Positions 8,377-16,418 of a stretch of 64,000 nucleotides of DNA are shown here, piece after piece (the stretch's first letter is position 1; the number at the start of each line of letters is the position of its first letter). The stretch spans positions 1 through 64,000 of the forward strand of contig JBCBPV010000010.1 in assembly GCA_039820585.1 (NCBI GenBank). The letters run 5' to 3'. Below the pieces are notes generated by a model that saw only the letters and a list, made by a program, of their open reading frames with translations, was not told the DNA's origin and did not search any database. Both the position numbers and the translations under genes were made by a program. The stretch is from JBCBGF01 sp039820585. GTDB lineage: Bacteria; Pseudomonadota; Alphaproteobacteria; Rhodobacterales; Rhodobacteraceae.

Positions 8377-9270
8377 GTGACCCCCGATGACGTGACCCAG
8401 ACCCTGCTGGCGCGCGCCCGCGCGCTGGCGGACGGGGTGGTGGCGCTGGCGCCACAACTGTTGATCGCCCTGATCGCCCTGTTGCTGACATGGGCGATTT
8501 CGGTCGGGATGCGGTACACGATCCGGCGCGTGGGCACCCGGTTGAACTTGCGGCGCAACCTGGTTGATGTGCTGATCCTGATCGCCAAGACCGGGATCTG
8601 GGTGGCGGGCGTGCTGATCGCGCTGACCATCGTGTTTCCCACCATCACCCCGGCGCGTGCGCTGACGACGCTGGGCCTGGGCTCGGTCGCGGTGGGTCTG
8701 GCCTTCAAGGATACGTTCGAGAACTTCCTCGCCGGTATCCTGATCTTGCTGCGAGAGCCCTTTGCGATCGGCGACTTCGTGGAATGCGAAGGGATCGAGG
8801 GGCAGATCGAGGAAATCACCATCCGCGACACGCGTATCCGGCGCACCGATGGGCAGTTGGTCGTAATGCCCAACCACGCGCTGTTCCAAAACCCGGTGGT
8901 TGTGCGGACAAACCGCGATGTGCGACGCACCACGATCATCTGCGGCGTGGCCTATGGCGAAGATGTGGATGCGGCGCGCGCGGTGATCCATGATGCGGTG
9001 GTTGCCGTCGATACGGTGCGCGATGACGTTCGGGACGTTCAGGTATTTGCACATGCGTTCGGGTCGTCATCGATTGATTTCGAGATCACGTGGTGGACGG
9101 GGTCACGGCCTGTCGACATTCGCACCTCACGCGATCAGGTTGTTGCCGCCGTGAAGCGCGCACTGGATGAGGCCGGGATCGAAATTCCGTTCCCGTATCA
9201 GACGCTGACCTTCAAAGAGCCATTGCCGATCCGTCGAATGTCGTCGCAGGATGGCGACGCGGCGCGGTGA
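8377..9270 (+). CDS. MscS-family small-conductance mechanosensitive channel
   Basis: 297 residues. Three predicted transmembrane helices (about residues 20-45, 65-90 and 95-120) lead into the pore-lining block ALTTLGLGSVAVGLAFKD, then the beta domain typical of MscS (LREPFAIGDFVECEG...IRRTDGQLVVMPNH). The C-terminal domain ends with the usual GIEIPFPYQTLTF. Length matches minimal MscS (about 290). Start is GTG at 8377. It releases solutes on hypo-osmotic shock. A second, longer MscS paralogue follows 45 bp downstream. Confidence 0.93.
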   Translation: MTPDDVTQTLLARARALADGVVALAPQLLIALIALLLTWAISVGMRYTIRRVGTRLNLRRNLVDVLILIAKTGIWVAGVLIALTIVFPTITPARALTTLGLGSVAVGLAFKDTFENFLAGILILLREPFAIGDFVECEGIEGQIEEITIRDTRIRRTDGQLVVMPNHALFQNPVVVRTNRDVRRTTIICGVAYGEDVDAARAVIHDAVVAVDTVRDDVRDVQVFAHAFGSSSIDFEITWWTGSRPVDIRTSRDQVVAAVKRALDEAGIEIPFPYQTLTFKEPLPIRRMSSQDGDAAR

Positions 9271-9315
9271 ATGGATGGTTCGCCGGGCCATGGGGCGCGG
9301 GTTCGAGGGTTGGTG

Positions 9316-10683
9316 ATGAGCAGGAACAACATCTGGCGCGCGGCTTTGCTTGCGTTTGTCGTGAGTGTCTGGGCGGTCGCGCCCGGCCCTGCACAGGCGC
9401 AGTCGGATGAGCTCGTTACCGATAGCGCCATCGAGGTGGGCGATGCCGCAGTGTCGGATGCCGAGATCCGCCAACGGATCCGCGCGGTCCTTGACCAGAT
9501 CGCGGGTTATGAGCGTGTCAGCGTCTCTGTATCATCGGGTGTCGTCCGGCTGAGCGGTGAGGTGCTTGACGGGTCCGCCGAGGAAGAGCTGACGCGCATC
9601 GTTGGCCGGGTGGCCGGTGTGGTGACCATCGAAAACGAGGTGCGCCAGAGCGGTGATCTGAACGAACGTCTGGCCCCGGCGCTGGACCGGGTGGTCGAGC
9701 GGGGCGAGAGGGTGCTTGTGAATACCCCGATCTTCCTTGTGGCCCTGGCTGTGTTTTTGGCAATCGCGGCGGCGGGCTGGCTGGTGACGACGCGGCTGGC
9801 GCTTTGGAAACGGCTGGCGCCCAACAGTTTCATCGCCGACATTTATCGCGCAGTCGCGCGGATCGTCTTTGTTTTGCTCGGCTTGATCGTGGCCCTGGAT
9901 ATCCTGAACGCGACGGCCTTGATCGGCGCGGTTCTGGGGGCGGCTGGGGTGGTTGGCCTGGCGGTGGGGTTTGCGGTCCGTGACACGGTCGAGAATTTCA
10001 TCGCCTCCATCCTGCTGAGCCTGCGGCAACCGTTTCGCCCCAACGATTTCGTCGAGATCGCGGGGGATATGGGCAACGTGGCACGTCTGACATCGCGGGC
10101 GACGATCCTGATTTCGCCCGATGGCAACCATATCCGCATTCCCAACGCCACGGTCTTCAAGGGCCGGATCGTGAACTATACCCGTGATCCCAAGCGGCGC
10201 TTTCTGTTCAATCTGGGTGTCGATGCGGATGCTGATCTGGCCGCAGCCCTCGCCACCGCGGTTGCGGCGTTGGAGGGCTTGCCTTTCGTTCTGGACGACC
10301 CCCCGGTCGGCGCCTGGATCGAAGAGGTGGGGGATTCCAATGTGATCCTGACCTTCACGGGTTGGGTGAACCAGCGGGACACGAACTATGTCAAGGCGCG
10401 GGGCGAAGCGATCCGCGTGGCGAAGACGGCGCTGGAAGGGGCGGGCTTCGGCTTGCCCGAACCGATCTACCGCTTGCGGGTGGACGATCGTGCGGCGCTG
10501 CCCGCCATGGATGAAAAGGACGCAGAACCTGCGCGCGCGACGGTGAAGCCTGTCGCGTCCGAATTGCCGACCGCTGCGGCCCCCGAACTGGTGGAGCAGG
10601 CCAATGAAGAGGCCGTCGACCGCGAGCGCGAGGCGACGGACGGATCGGCAGATCTTCTGAGCGAGGCGCGCGGGGCAGAGTAG
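9316..10683 (+). CDS. BON-domain MscS-family mechanosensitive channel
   Basis: 455 residues. Signal peptide (ALLAFVVSVWAVAPGPAQAQ), then a BON domain (about residues 45-115, with VSVSVSSGVVRLSGEVLDGS and VVTIENEV) exposed to the periplasm, then MscS helices with the pore motif AAGVVGLAVGFAVRDTVENF and beta domain FRPNDFVEIAGD. The C-terminal 70 residues are acidic and low-complexity. BON domains bind phospholipid or envelope surfaces, so this version may couple gating to the envelope. The ATG at 9316 fits the signal peptide best; an upstream in-frame ATG at 9271 would add a hydrophilic leader. Confidence 0.9.
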   Translation: MSRNNIWRAALLAFVVSVWAVAPGPAQAQSDELVTDSAIEVGDAAVSDAEIRQRIRAVLDQIAGYERVSVSVSSGVVRLSGEVLDGSAEEELTRIVGRVAGVVTIENEVRQSGDLNERLAPALDRVVERGERVLVNTPIFLVALAVFLAIAAAGWLVTTRLALWKRLAPNSFIADIYRAVARIVFVLLGLIVALDILNATALIGAVLGAAGVVGLAVGFAVRDTVENFIASILLSLRQPFRPNDFVEIAGDMGNVARLTSRATILISPDGNHIRIPNATVFKGRIVNYTRDPKRRFLFNLGVDADADLAAALATAVAALEGLPFVLDDPPVGAWIEEVGDSNVILTFTGWVNQRDTNYVKARGEAIRVAKTALEGAGFGLPEPIYRLRVDDRAALPAMDEKDAEPARATVKPVASELPTAAAPELVEQANEEAVDREREATDGSADLLSEARGAE

Positions 10684-10742
10684 GCCATTTCGATCGGAAC
10701 CGCATCGCATGGGCGGGCGTATTCAAGGACAAGGGGGCACAG

Positions 10743-11678
10743 ATGCAGATATTCACGTGCCCGGAAAGCGCCACACCGGTCTATTTCGACAATTTGAACT
10801 GCGCCTGCGGGGCGGCGCTTGGCTATGACCCCGAGGCGGGGCAGTTCGTGGCGCCGTTCGAACCCTGCAAGAACCGTGATGCGATCGGATGCAACTGGAT
10901 CGCCTCTGCACCGGGCGGGCTTTGCGCGGCTTGCACAATGACGCGGACGCATCCGGATTTGACGATTGCCGAACATGGCAGGATGTGGGCCCGGGCAGAG
11001 GCGGCCAAGCGCTGGGTTCTGGCGACGCTGGCGGTTTGGGGCTGGTTGCGCGCCGATGACCACGGTCCAAGACCCACCTTCGACATTCTGGGCGAGCGGA
11101 CCGCCGGGGGGCATGCCGCGCCGGTAATGGGCCATGCCGCGGGTCATGTGACAATCAACGCCGCCGAAGCCGACCCGGCCGAGATCATTCGCCGGCGCGA
11201 AGAGTTCGGCGAACCCCAGCGCACGATGGTGGGCCACTTCCGGCACGAGATTGCGCATTTCCTGTTCTGGCGCTTAAGCGCAAATCCCGAGGTTCTGGAG
11301 GAGTTCCGCGCGCGTTTCGGTGACGAGCGCGCGGATTACGGCGAGGCGCTGCAAGCATACTATGCCAACGGTCCGCGGCCGGATTGGCAAAGCGATCACA
11401 TCACGGCCTATGCCGCGGCACACCCGCATGAGGATTGGGCCGAGACATTGGCCCATGCGCTATTGCTGACCGATATGCTGGAAAGCGCCCGCGCGGCCGG
11501 GGTGGCCCATCCGGCGGGTGCAGGGGATTGGGTGACCGATGCTTTGGAGGTGGGTCTGGCGCTGAATCATGTCAATCGCGCCGCCGGAATCGAAGACGTA
11601 TATCCCTTTGTCGTGTCGAAAGGGGTGCGCCGCAAGTTGGCGTTTGCGATGGAGATTATCACGCGCGGGCCGCGATGA
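10743..11678 (+). CDS. Putative zinc-binding metallopeptidase with N-terminal zinc ribbon
   Basis: 311 residues. The N-terminus is a rubredoxin/zinc-ribbon-like module (MQIFTCPESATPVYFDNLNC followed by CACGAALGYDP), with further cysteines in APGGLCAACTMTRTHPDL. The peptidase core has HEIAHFLFW (HExxH) near residue 175 and downstream acidic residues (DERADYGEAL, HEDWAETLAHALL) suited to a third zinc ligand. This is the layout of the widespread uncharacterised Peptidase_Mx / DUF2248-type family. No signal peptide. It is the last ordinary chromosomal gene before the accessory island. Confidence 0.82.
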   Translation: MQIFTCPESATPVYFDNLNCACGAALGYDPEAGQFVAPFEPCKNRDAIGCNWIASAPGGLCAACTMTRTHPDLTIAEHGRMWARAEAAKRWVLATLAVWGWLRADDHGPRPTFDILGERTAGGHAAPVMGHAAGHVTINAAEADPAEIIRRREEFGEPQRTMVGHFRHEIAHFLFWRLSANPEVLEEFRARFGDERADYGEALQAYYANGPRPDWQSDHITAYAAAHPHEDWAETLAHALLLTDMLESARAAGVAHPAGAGDWVTDALEVGLALNHVNRAAGIEDVYPFVVSKGVRRKLAFAMEIITRGPR

Positions 11679-11699
11679 CGGCAGGCGTTCTGGGACGTC

Positions 11700-12176
11700 T
11701 CATCCGGTCGCCGGACGGGCGAGATCGGCGGAGATTGGTGTATTGCCGGTGTCAGCGGCCGCCCGGATCGGATCTGTCTTGCGGTGGTCTGGATGTGGCT
11801 ATGGCCGAGCAGTTTTCCGATCATGGGCAAGTCATGCCCCAGCGGCAACGCGTCGGAGGCAAAGGAATGCCGCAGATCGTGGATCCGCACATCTTGGAGC
11901 CCAGCGCGCTTTCGGATGCGTTGCCAAGGATGCTGGGTATCGGTCACGTATTGGCCTGGCACACGACCGGCGATCACAAACGGGTTGTCGTCGTGTTTCG
12001 GAATTGTCCGCAGGAACGCCAAGGCGGCCTGACCGACCGGCACGAGTTTTGCGCCGGTCTTCGACGCAGGCAATCGCAAGACACCCGCGTCAAAGTCAAC
12101 GCATCGCCATTTCAGGGTTTGGATCTCGCCAAGGCGACAGCCGGTGAGGACCAGTAGCGTGATACAGTTTGCAGCA
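11700..12176 (-). pseudogene. Tyrosine-recombinase (phage-type integrase) C-terminal remnant lacking its catalytic Tyr
   Basis: Read on the minus strand, the catalytic half of an integrase is clear: LLVLTGCRLGEIQTLKW holds the first Arg, LRLPASKTGAKLVPVG follows, HDLRHSFASDALPLG holds the His-x-x-Arg box, and MIGKLLGHSHIQTTAR the second His. At the point where family members continue with Tyr-Ala-His-Leu the frame breaks near 11780: the residues after TTAR are lost and the downstream frame (RAAADTGNTPISADLARP, stop at 11700-11702) is shifted. A stop sits just upstream at about 12176, and no N-terminal domain is present. So the gene is truncated at its start and has a short deletion plus frameshift exactly at the nucleophile. 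Confidence 0.85.
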
Positions 12177-12253
12177 GATAATCATTTGGTTGTGGGGCAG
12201 TTGGCGGGAATGTCGGATGATGGTGCGCATTTGAAACGGGTGCCTGGCGCCGT

Positions 12254-12298
12254 CTCATAACCTGAAGGTCGTAGGTTCAAATCCTACCCCCGCAACCA
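12254..12298 (+). repeat. 3' 45 nt of a tRNA-fMet (CAU): integration attachment-site remnant
   Basis: The sequence from CTCATAACCTGAAGGTC through the T-arm (GTAGGTTCAAATCCTAC) to CCCCGCAACCA is the 3' half of an initiator tRNA, starting in the anticodon arm (anticodon CAT). The 5' half is absent: upstream sequence does not fold into D-arm or acceptor. Such fragments are left when an element integrates in a tRNA gene and duplicates its 3' end. It lies between the integrase remnant and the serine-recombinase tail. No intact tRNA-fMet occurs in this window. Confidence 0.85.
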
Positions 12299-12740
12299 AT
12301 GCCTCGCAGTCGTTAGCTGCATTCGGTGAGAAGCGTTTACCTCGCCCTCCCGCAACCAACGCCTCGCACTCATCGGGGTTGATATCTGACAAGCCGCCTG
12401 ACAGGGCGGCTTTGTCGTTTCCGGTGGCAACTGCAAGTATTCCTGCAAGGTCACCTTCCAGATCGATGATCGGCCTATCCCGATCTCGGGATGGACTGAG
12501 GACGATACGGTCGATCAGGGCTCTGATCAGTTCAGACGCTTCTTCGCGATGGTCATCACTGTTGAGAGAATCTATAAGTCTGTTCACTTCGCGCTTGTAG
12601 CGCGCGGCTATACCGGGCTCGAATACTGAGGGCTTCTCGTGTTTGTCTTCGAGAAGTTGTTTCAAATAGCGCATCCGCTGATCAACACGGATGGCATCGT
12701 CTTTAACAAGCTCCCCTGGGACACCGTCCAAGATCGATTT
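12255..12740 (-). pseudogene. Serine-recombinase C-terminal remnant, cut by an IS element
   Basis: About 160 residues on the minus strand match the tail of large serine recombinases of Rhodobacterales: LLEDKHEKPSVFEPGIAARY, then EASELIRALIDRIVLSP and a Gly/Asp-rich linker. The last codons (LVAGVGFEPTTFRL) are the antisense reading of the tRNA-fMet 3' end, as happens when a recombinase gene abuts its own attachment site. The N-terminal catalytic domain is missing: the frame runs into the inverted repeat of the IS at 12742, and I could not recognise a continuation beyond the far side of the IS (13575 onward). Confidence 0.75.
12289..12368 (+). repeat. Direct repeat pair of the tRNA-end core (possible nested att sites)
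   Basis: The 20-mer CCCGCAACCAATGCCTCGCA at 12289-12308 recurs at 12349-12368 with one mismatch (T to C), 60 bp apart. The first copy overlaps the CCA end of the tRNA-fMet fragment. The pattern fits two successive recombination junctions at one core site, or a duplication within an old att site. Because the 60-bp offset is a multiple of three it keeps the antisense recombinase frame open and gives it a duplicated EALVAG segment. Confidence 0.6.
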
Positions 12741-12751
12741 AGGGTCAGGAC

Positions 12752-13141
12752 TCATAACCAGTAAATGACGAGTGCAGCGAGAGCGATTGCGGACAGGAAG
12801 ACCTTGGGGCAGCGGTCATAGCGGGTTGCGACACGCCGCCAGTCTTTCAACCTACCGAACATAATCTCGATCCGGTTGCGGCGTTTGTAGCGGCGCTTGT
12901 CGTAGCGGATTGCCGTCTTGCGTTGTTTTCTGCCGGGGATGCAGGCCCGTATCCCTTTGTCTTTCAACGCATCTCTGAACCAATCAGCATCATAGCCTCG
13001 GTCCCCAAGCAGCCAATCCACATCCGGCAGGCTGCTCAGCAGCGCGCGTGCGCCGATGTAGTCGCTGACCTGACCAGCGGTCACGAACAGATTGAGCGGG
13101 CGTCCCTGGCTGTCGCAGATGGCGTGTAGTTTCGTGTTCAT
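12752..13141 (-). CDS. IS5-family transposase, downstream frame (OrfB)
   Basis: The frame contains GRLIGRTKGG immediately before the first Met and then NTKLHAICDSQGRPLNLFV, DWLLGDRGYDADWFRDALKD with the second catalytic Asp, and RNRIEIMFGRLKDWRRVATR with the Glu of the DDE triad. It is expected to be made as a -1 frameshift fusion with the 13162-13509 frame rather than from its own start. It stops at the left terminal inverted repeat. Confidence 0.85.
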   Translation of the reverse strand: MNTKLHAICDSQGRPLNLFVTAGQVSDYIGARALLSSLPDVDWLLGDRGYDADWFRDALKDKGIRACIPGRKQRKTAIRYDKRRYKRRNRIEIMFGRLKDWRRVATRYDRCPKVFLSAIALAALVIYWL

Positions 13142-13161
13142 GCCGCCTTTGGTGCGACCGA

Positions 13162-13509
13162 TCAGACGTCCGCGCCCCCTTTTTTGACGCCCAGGCTGGA
13201 CGCCGTTCGATGAGCTTTGAGGTAGGTGGCATCAATCATCACCGTCGTCTGTTCGCCGTGGTAAGCGGCCAGACCAGTCATCATCTGTGCAAAGATGCCC
13301 TTATCGCTCCAGCGCTTCCACCGGTTGTAGAGTGTCTTGTGCGGGCCGTATTCCTTCGGCGCGTCGCGCCAACGCAAGCCATTGCGATTGATGAAGATTA
13401 TCCCGCTCAGAACCCGCCTGTCATCGACGCGAGGTTTGCCATGGGACTTCGGAAAATAGGGCTCCAGACGCGCCATCTGCGCATCGGTCAGCCAGAAAAG
13501 ATCAGACAT
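13162..13509 (-). CDS. IS5-family transposase, upstream frame (OrfA)
   Basis: 115 residues. It begins SDLFWLTDAQMARLEPYFPK and includes GLRWRDAPKEYGPHKTLYNR, the N-terminal DUF4096-type DNA-binding domain of IS427-group transposases, and reaches the first catalytic Asp in VMIDATYLKAHR. It ends after a run of six A and five G (13175-13185 on the plus strand as C5T6), a probable -1 slippage site joining it to the second frame. The combined product would be the DDE transposase. Confidence 0.85.
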   Translation of the reverse strand: MSDLFWLTDAQMARLEPYFPKSHGKPRVDDRRVLSGIIFINRNGLRWRDAPKEYGPHKTLYNRWKRWSDKGIFAQMMTGLAAYHGEQTTVMIDATYLKAHRTASSLGVKKGGADV

Positions 13510-13574
13510 GTCACCGCTCGTTTTTCGAACCGTGAATCACGCTCGCCATCAGGAATCAATGGGTCCTGACCCTA

Positions 13575-13927
13575 CACGCGATTGTCCGCAAAAGCGTTCG
13601 ATGGATTGTGGCAATAAGGGCATAAAGCCGACACTTATTGCAGTTATGTGACTCACCCTGGGCCAAAACACTAACAGATATTGAACTTAGTCTGAATCCG
13701 TAATGAGCTTTTTGTACGTCGAGGTACGCCAGATTGAGGTTTGCAAACGTATCAAAGCCGTTGAGATAGACACATGCTTTCTTTGCGACGTGCTCCTTTG
13801 AGGCGGCCGGGACTTAAGCCACACCGCCTTCTTGCATGCATTGTCTGGGTGAGCTTGTTAAGGTCCGGAAATACTCGTAGATCTGAGCACCTTGGGGGGT
13901 CGCCAGGGCAAGAATAAGAGGTAAATC
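13575..13927. other. Non-coding gap between the IS and the AIPR gene
   Basis: About 350 bp without a convincing gene on either strand and with lower GC than the chromosome. It must contain the promoter of the AIPR gene and perhaps a decayed part of the recombinase, but I see no clear -35/-10 pair, repeat or terminator. A TAAGAGGTAAATC stretch immediately before 13928 is a weak ribosome-binding region. Confidence 0.5.
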
Positions 13928-15586
13928 GTGAAGGCTGATTTCGATCGTGAAAACTTCAAGAGACTTAATTCCAGAATTCAGAGACTATTAGAAGACGGGG
14001 TCATCGCCAAGAAAAGCCAGGCAATCGTCTATCTCATGCTTACCCACAGGTTCTACTGTCAACCCTTCGAGATTGAGGAATCATTCACCGACGGAGGAAA
14101 TGATCTTGGTATTGATGCCATCTACATTGATCGACGTGGTGACGATCCGGCGATCCATATTTTTCAATCAAAAGTGCATGATTCAGAACGAAAGGCTTCT
14201 AACCCGTTTTCGTGCTCTGCTTTGGAAAAGGTCGTGCGCTTCTTCGCTGTTCTAAAAGACAGCCGATCCAACCTAAAAAAGCTTGTGAATCCGGGTCTTG
14301 AGCAAAAGATTCTAGAAATCCGCGAAGCCGTCCGTGCCGAGTGGCCCAGCTTCAAGCTCTGGTTGGTAAGCAATGGGAACTGTTGTGTTGGTCACGAGCT
14401 TGCATCGCATACATCTGCGTTAAGGAGAGTAGACGAAGTTGAGGTCGAGGAATTTCATCTCAATGAAGTAGTGGAGTTTTGCCTTAATGCCCATAGTACG
14501 CGTACCAACCACCAGTTCCACGCTCGTGAAGTTGGTGTTATCGAAGCAGGGAACTCAGAGCTCAGAAGTGCGGTAGGATATATTTCGGCGCAGGAACTAT
14601 ATAATCTTATCAAAGACCTTCGAGACGAAAGACGTGTTGACTACGCCATATTCAATTTGAATGTTCGTGGATTTTTGGGCTTAGACAATCCGGTTAATAA
14701 ATAAATCTTGCGGACAGCTGCTTCCCCAGCCAATGTTCATTTTGCTTCTTTGAACAACGGAATCACAATTGTTGGGTCAAGCTTACGCGTAAATAGGACG
14801 GCAGATCGACCCAAAGTCGGCATCAAGCAACTGAGTATCGTTAACGGCGCGCAGACTTGTCATTCGATCTTTGAAGCTATGAAGGACTATTACCCTAGCT
14901 TTGAGATCTTTCGAGATTTATCAGTCTTGTTTCGAATTTTCGAAACCGATGACCCAAAGTTGATTTCGGACATTGCCATCTCGACAAACAATCAAAACCG
15001 TATCAGCCCGCGGGACTTACGTGCCAATGACCAAATTCAAGTTCGGCTCGAAGCCGAGCTTAAGGAATACGGACTTACCTACCGGCGCAAACGCCAGCTA
15101 GCAGTATATGACGATCACCCTAGTGCTGACAACGCCGATATGGATGCTCTCCGCGCCGGTCAAATAATCCTCTCTTACGTGCACTTTGATCCAGCCCGAG
15201 CTAAACGTGACTCTGATTCCATCTTTACAGACTTCTACGGAAAGATTTTTGGTCGAGTAGATGTGCCTCGCTTAGTAGAGGGCTACCGCTGGTTGCAAGT
15301 CATAGAAGAGAGAAAGAAATTTATTGAAGACGAAGTAAGAATTCGTGGTGCTCGCAGAACAGAAAATACATTTGTCACCTATGGTGTTTTTCATATCCTT
15401 ATGATGTGCGGAATTCTCCGGCCAAAAGCTTCTGACGAAGAGCAGGCCGTTGTTATAGACGAAGCGATCAAAATCATATCGGGCCACCTAATAGATGTGG
15501 GAGAGCCTGCGTATTACCAGTACTTCCGTGACTCAAGCTACGCACGCGAGTTGATCAATCGAGCCAACCAGCCGCGTCTACTATGA
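13928..15586 (+). pseudogene. AIPR-family (abortive phage infection) protein interrupted by one in-frame stop
   Basis: Two open stretches in the same frame (13928-14704 and 14705-15586) together give about 552 residues, a full-length AIPR protein. N-terminal half: restriction-endonuclease-like core with TDGGNDLGIDAIYID and AIHIFQSK (an Asp and Gln-x-Lys as in Mrr-like folds). The family hallmark follows: NLNVRGFLGLDNPVNK, then the TAA at 14702-14704, then ILRTA, FASLNNGITIVGSS, SIVNGAQTCHSIF. Relatives have a coding residue at the TAA position, often Glu, so a single G-to-T change explains it. A TTG at 14708 could restart translation, but the halves form one domain. Low GC indicates transfer. 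AIPR proteins are phage-defence factors of unclear mechanism. Confidence 0.8.
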
Positions 15587-15986
15587 TTTAAGTTGTGGCA
15601 TTGACCTATCGTCTTTTAGGCTCTTGTTGAATCTGTCGTGAGTTATTGGACTTCTTGTTGACAGAGACTTCTTGACTAGAGCCAGCGCTACCGAAACGCG
15701 ATTGCAAGTTGGGGTTTAACATAGACGAGACTCGCGGCGAGATTGACTGCTAAGCAAGTCTTGGTAATTGCTTTGGTCTCGGCTAACCAGCCTACTTTTG
15801 AAACGCGGGCCTGTGCGAAGTATTGCGATACCTGGCTCGGAGACCGGTTTCCTAAACGTTCTTTGAAAGGCCTATCAGGTGAGTTGGTCCTTGTCTTGCT
15901 ATCACTGCGTGAGGAGGCCGCCCCATCTCTGGGGCAGCCAAGTAATCGCCTGCTGTCTAAAGCCTAAGAACAGAAGCGATTACCAT
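15587..15986. other. 400-bp gap in the island without a supported gene
   Basis: A 74-codon frame (15743-15967) exists but has no recognisable family, ribosome-binding site or suitable composition, and I do not call it. The only structure seen is a small perfect hairpin GCCCCA-TCTC-TGGGGC at 15920-15935 without a T-tract. It lies between the AIPR stop and the 3' end of the convergent regulator gene. Confidence 0.5.
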
Positions 15987-16307
15987 TTAGGAGCACTCAA
16001 GAACTCTTTCAGCCATTCCTTCAGGGTCTTTCTCGATCATCCTAATGAGTAGCTCAGCGGCAGCGCCGACGTTCTTGCGCCGCCCCTGTTCCCAATTCTT
16101 GATGGTCGAAAGCTCTAGATCATATCGAATTGCGAACTCTTGTTGAGTAAGGCCCAAACGAGCCCGCAGAGCTTTCACACGGTCAGGAAACGAAACTGGC
16201 CGCTTGGGCTCATCTCCTCCACCATTGCCAAGAATGGCTTTGGTTTCGTCTAGCGCCCTCACCAACGAGTTTTCGGCTCCCTTGGTTGCTGTGGCTACTT
16301 TGGACAT
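15987..16307 (-). CDS. XRE-family helix-turn-helix regulator, antitoxin-like
   Basis: 106 residues. The C-terminal two thirds hold a HigA-like HTH: FPDRVKALRARLGLTQQEFA followed by IRYDLELSTIKNWEQGRRKN, then a short C-terminal helix (AAELLIRMIEKDPEGMAERV). The N-terminal 40 residues are flexible. Ribosome-binding region GGAGAAAGGACC lies upstream on the minus strand. It follows the unknown gene at 16419-16787 in the same direction with a 111-bp gap holding a perfect inverted repeat, the arrangement of an autoregulated second gene in a HigBA-like pair. The antitoxin role is inference; a prophage-type repressor is the alternative. Confidence 0.75.
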   Translation of the reverse strand: MSKVATATKGAENSLVRALDETKAILGNGGGDEPKRPVSFPDRVKALRARLGLTQQEFAIRYDLELSTIKNWEQGRRKNVGAAAELLIRMIEKDPEGMAERVLECS

Positions 16308-16339
16308 ATCTCATACCTCATGGTCCTTTCTCCATTGAA

Positions 16340-16368
16340 GACACCTGACTCGATTGCGGGTAGGTGTC
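16340..16368 (-). promoter_or_regulatory. Inverted repeat, probable operator of the XRE regulator
   Basis: GACACCT and AGGTGTC, perfect 7-bp arms separated by 15 bp, lie 33-61 bp upstream of the regulator's start codon. There is no downstream T-tract, so an operator is more likely than a terminator. The centre-to-centre spacing of the arms, 22 bp, is about two helical turns, suiting a dimeric HTH protein. Confidence 0.5.
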
Positions 16369-16418
16369 CGTTATTTTGTGTCACTGTGAGTTAACACTGA
16401 GCGGCACAAAATTCTTGA

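Larger units (their letters stand above)
12742..13572 (-). mobile_element. IS5-family insertion sequence (IS427-group type), 831 bp
   Basis: Terminal inverted repeats GGGTCAGGACTCAT (12742-12755) and ATGGGTCCTGACCC (13559-13572) differ at one position. The element is flanked by TA on both sides (12740-12741 and 13573-13574), the short duplication usual for this group. It carries a two-frame transposase read leftwards. It interrupts the serine-recombinase remnant. Both ends and both frames look undamaged, so the element may still be functional. Confidence 0.88.

Noticed and set aside
6250..9054. Long minus-strand frames (6250-7668 and 7711-9054) opposite the DUF998 and MscS genes
   Set aside because: Composition is typical of reversed high-GC coding DNA; the plus-strand genes have clear family motifs.
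12289..12368. Regularly spaced repeats that could be read as a CRISPR unit
   Set aside because: Only two copies, derived from a tRNA 3' end, and part of a recombinase frame; no array, leader or cas genes in the window.
15743..15967. 74-codon plus-strand frame in the island
   Set aside because: No ribosome-binding site, no recognisable fold or family, and isolated; left as non-coding.
16340..16368. Inverted repeat as a terminator of the 16419-16787 gene
   Set aside because: 15-nt loop, only 7-bp stem and no T-tract; an operator fits better.
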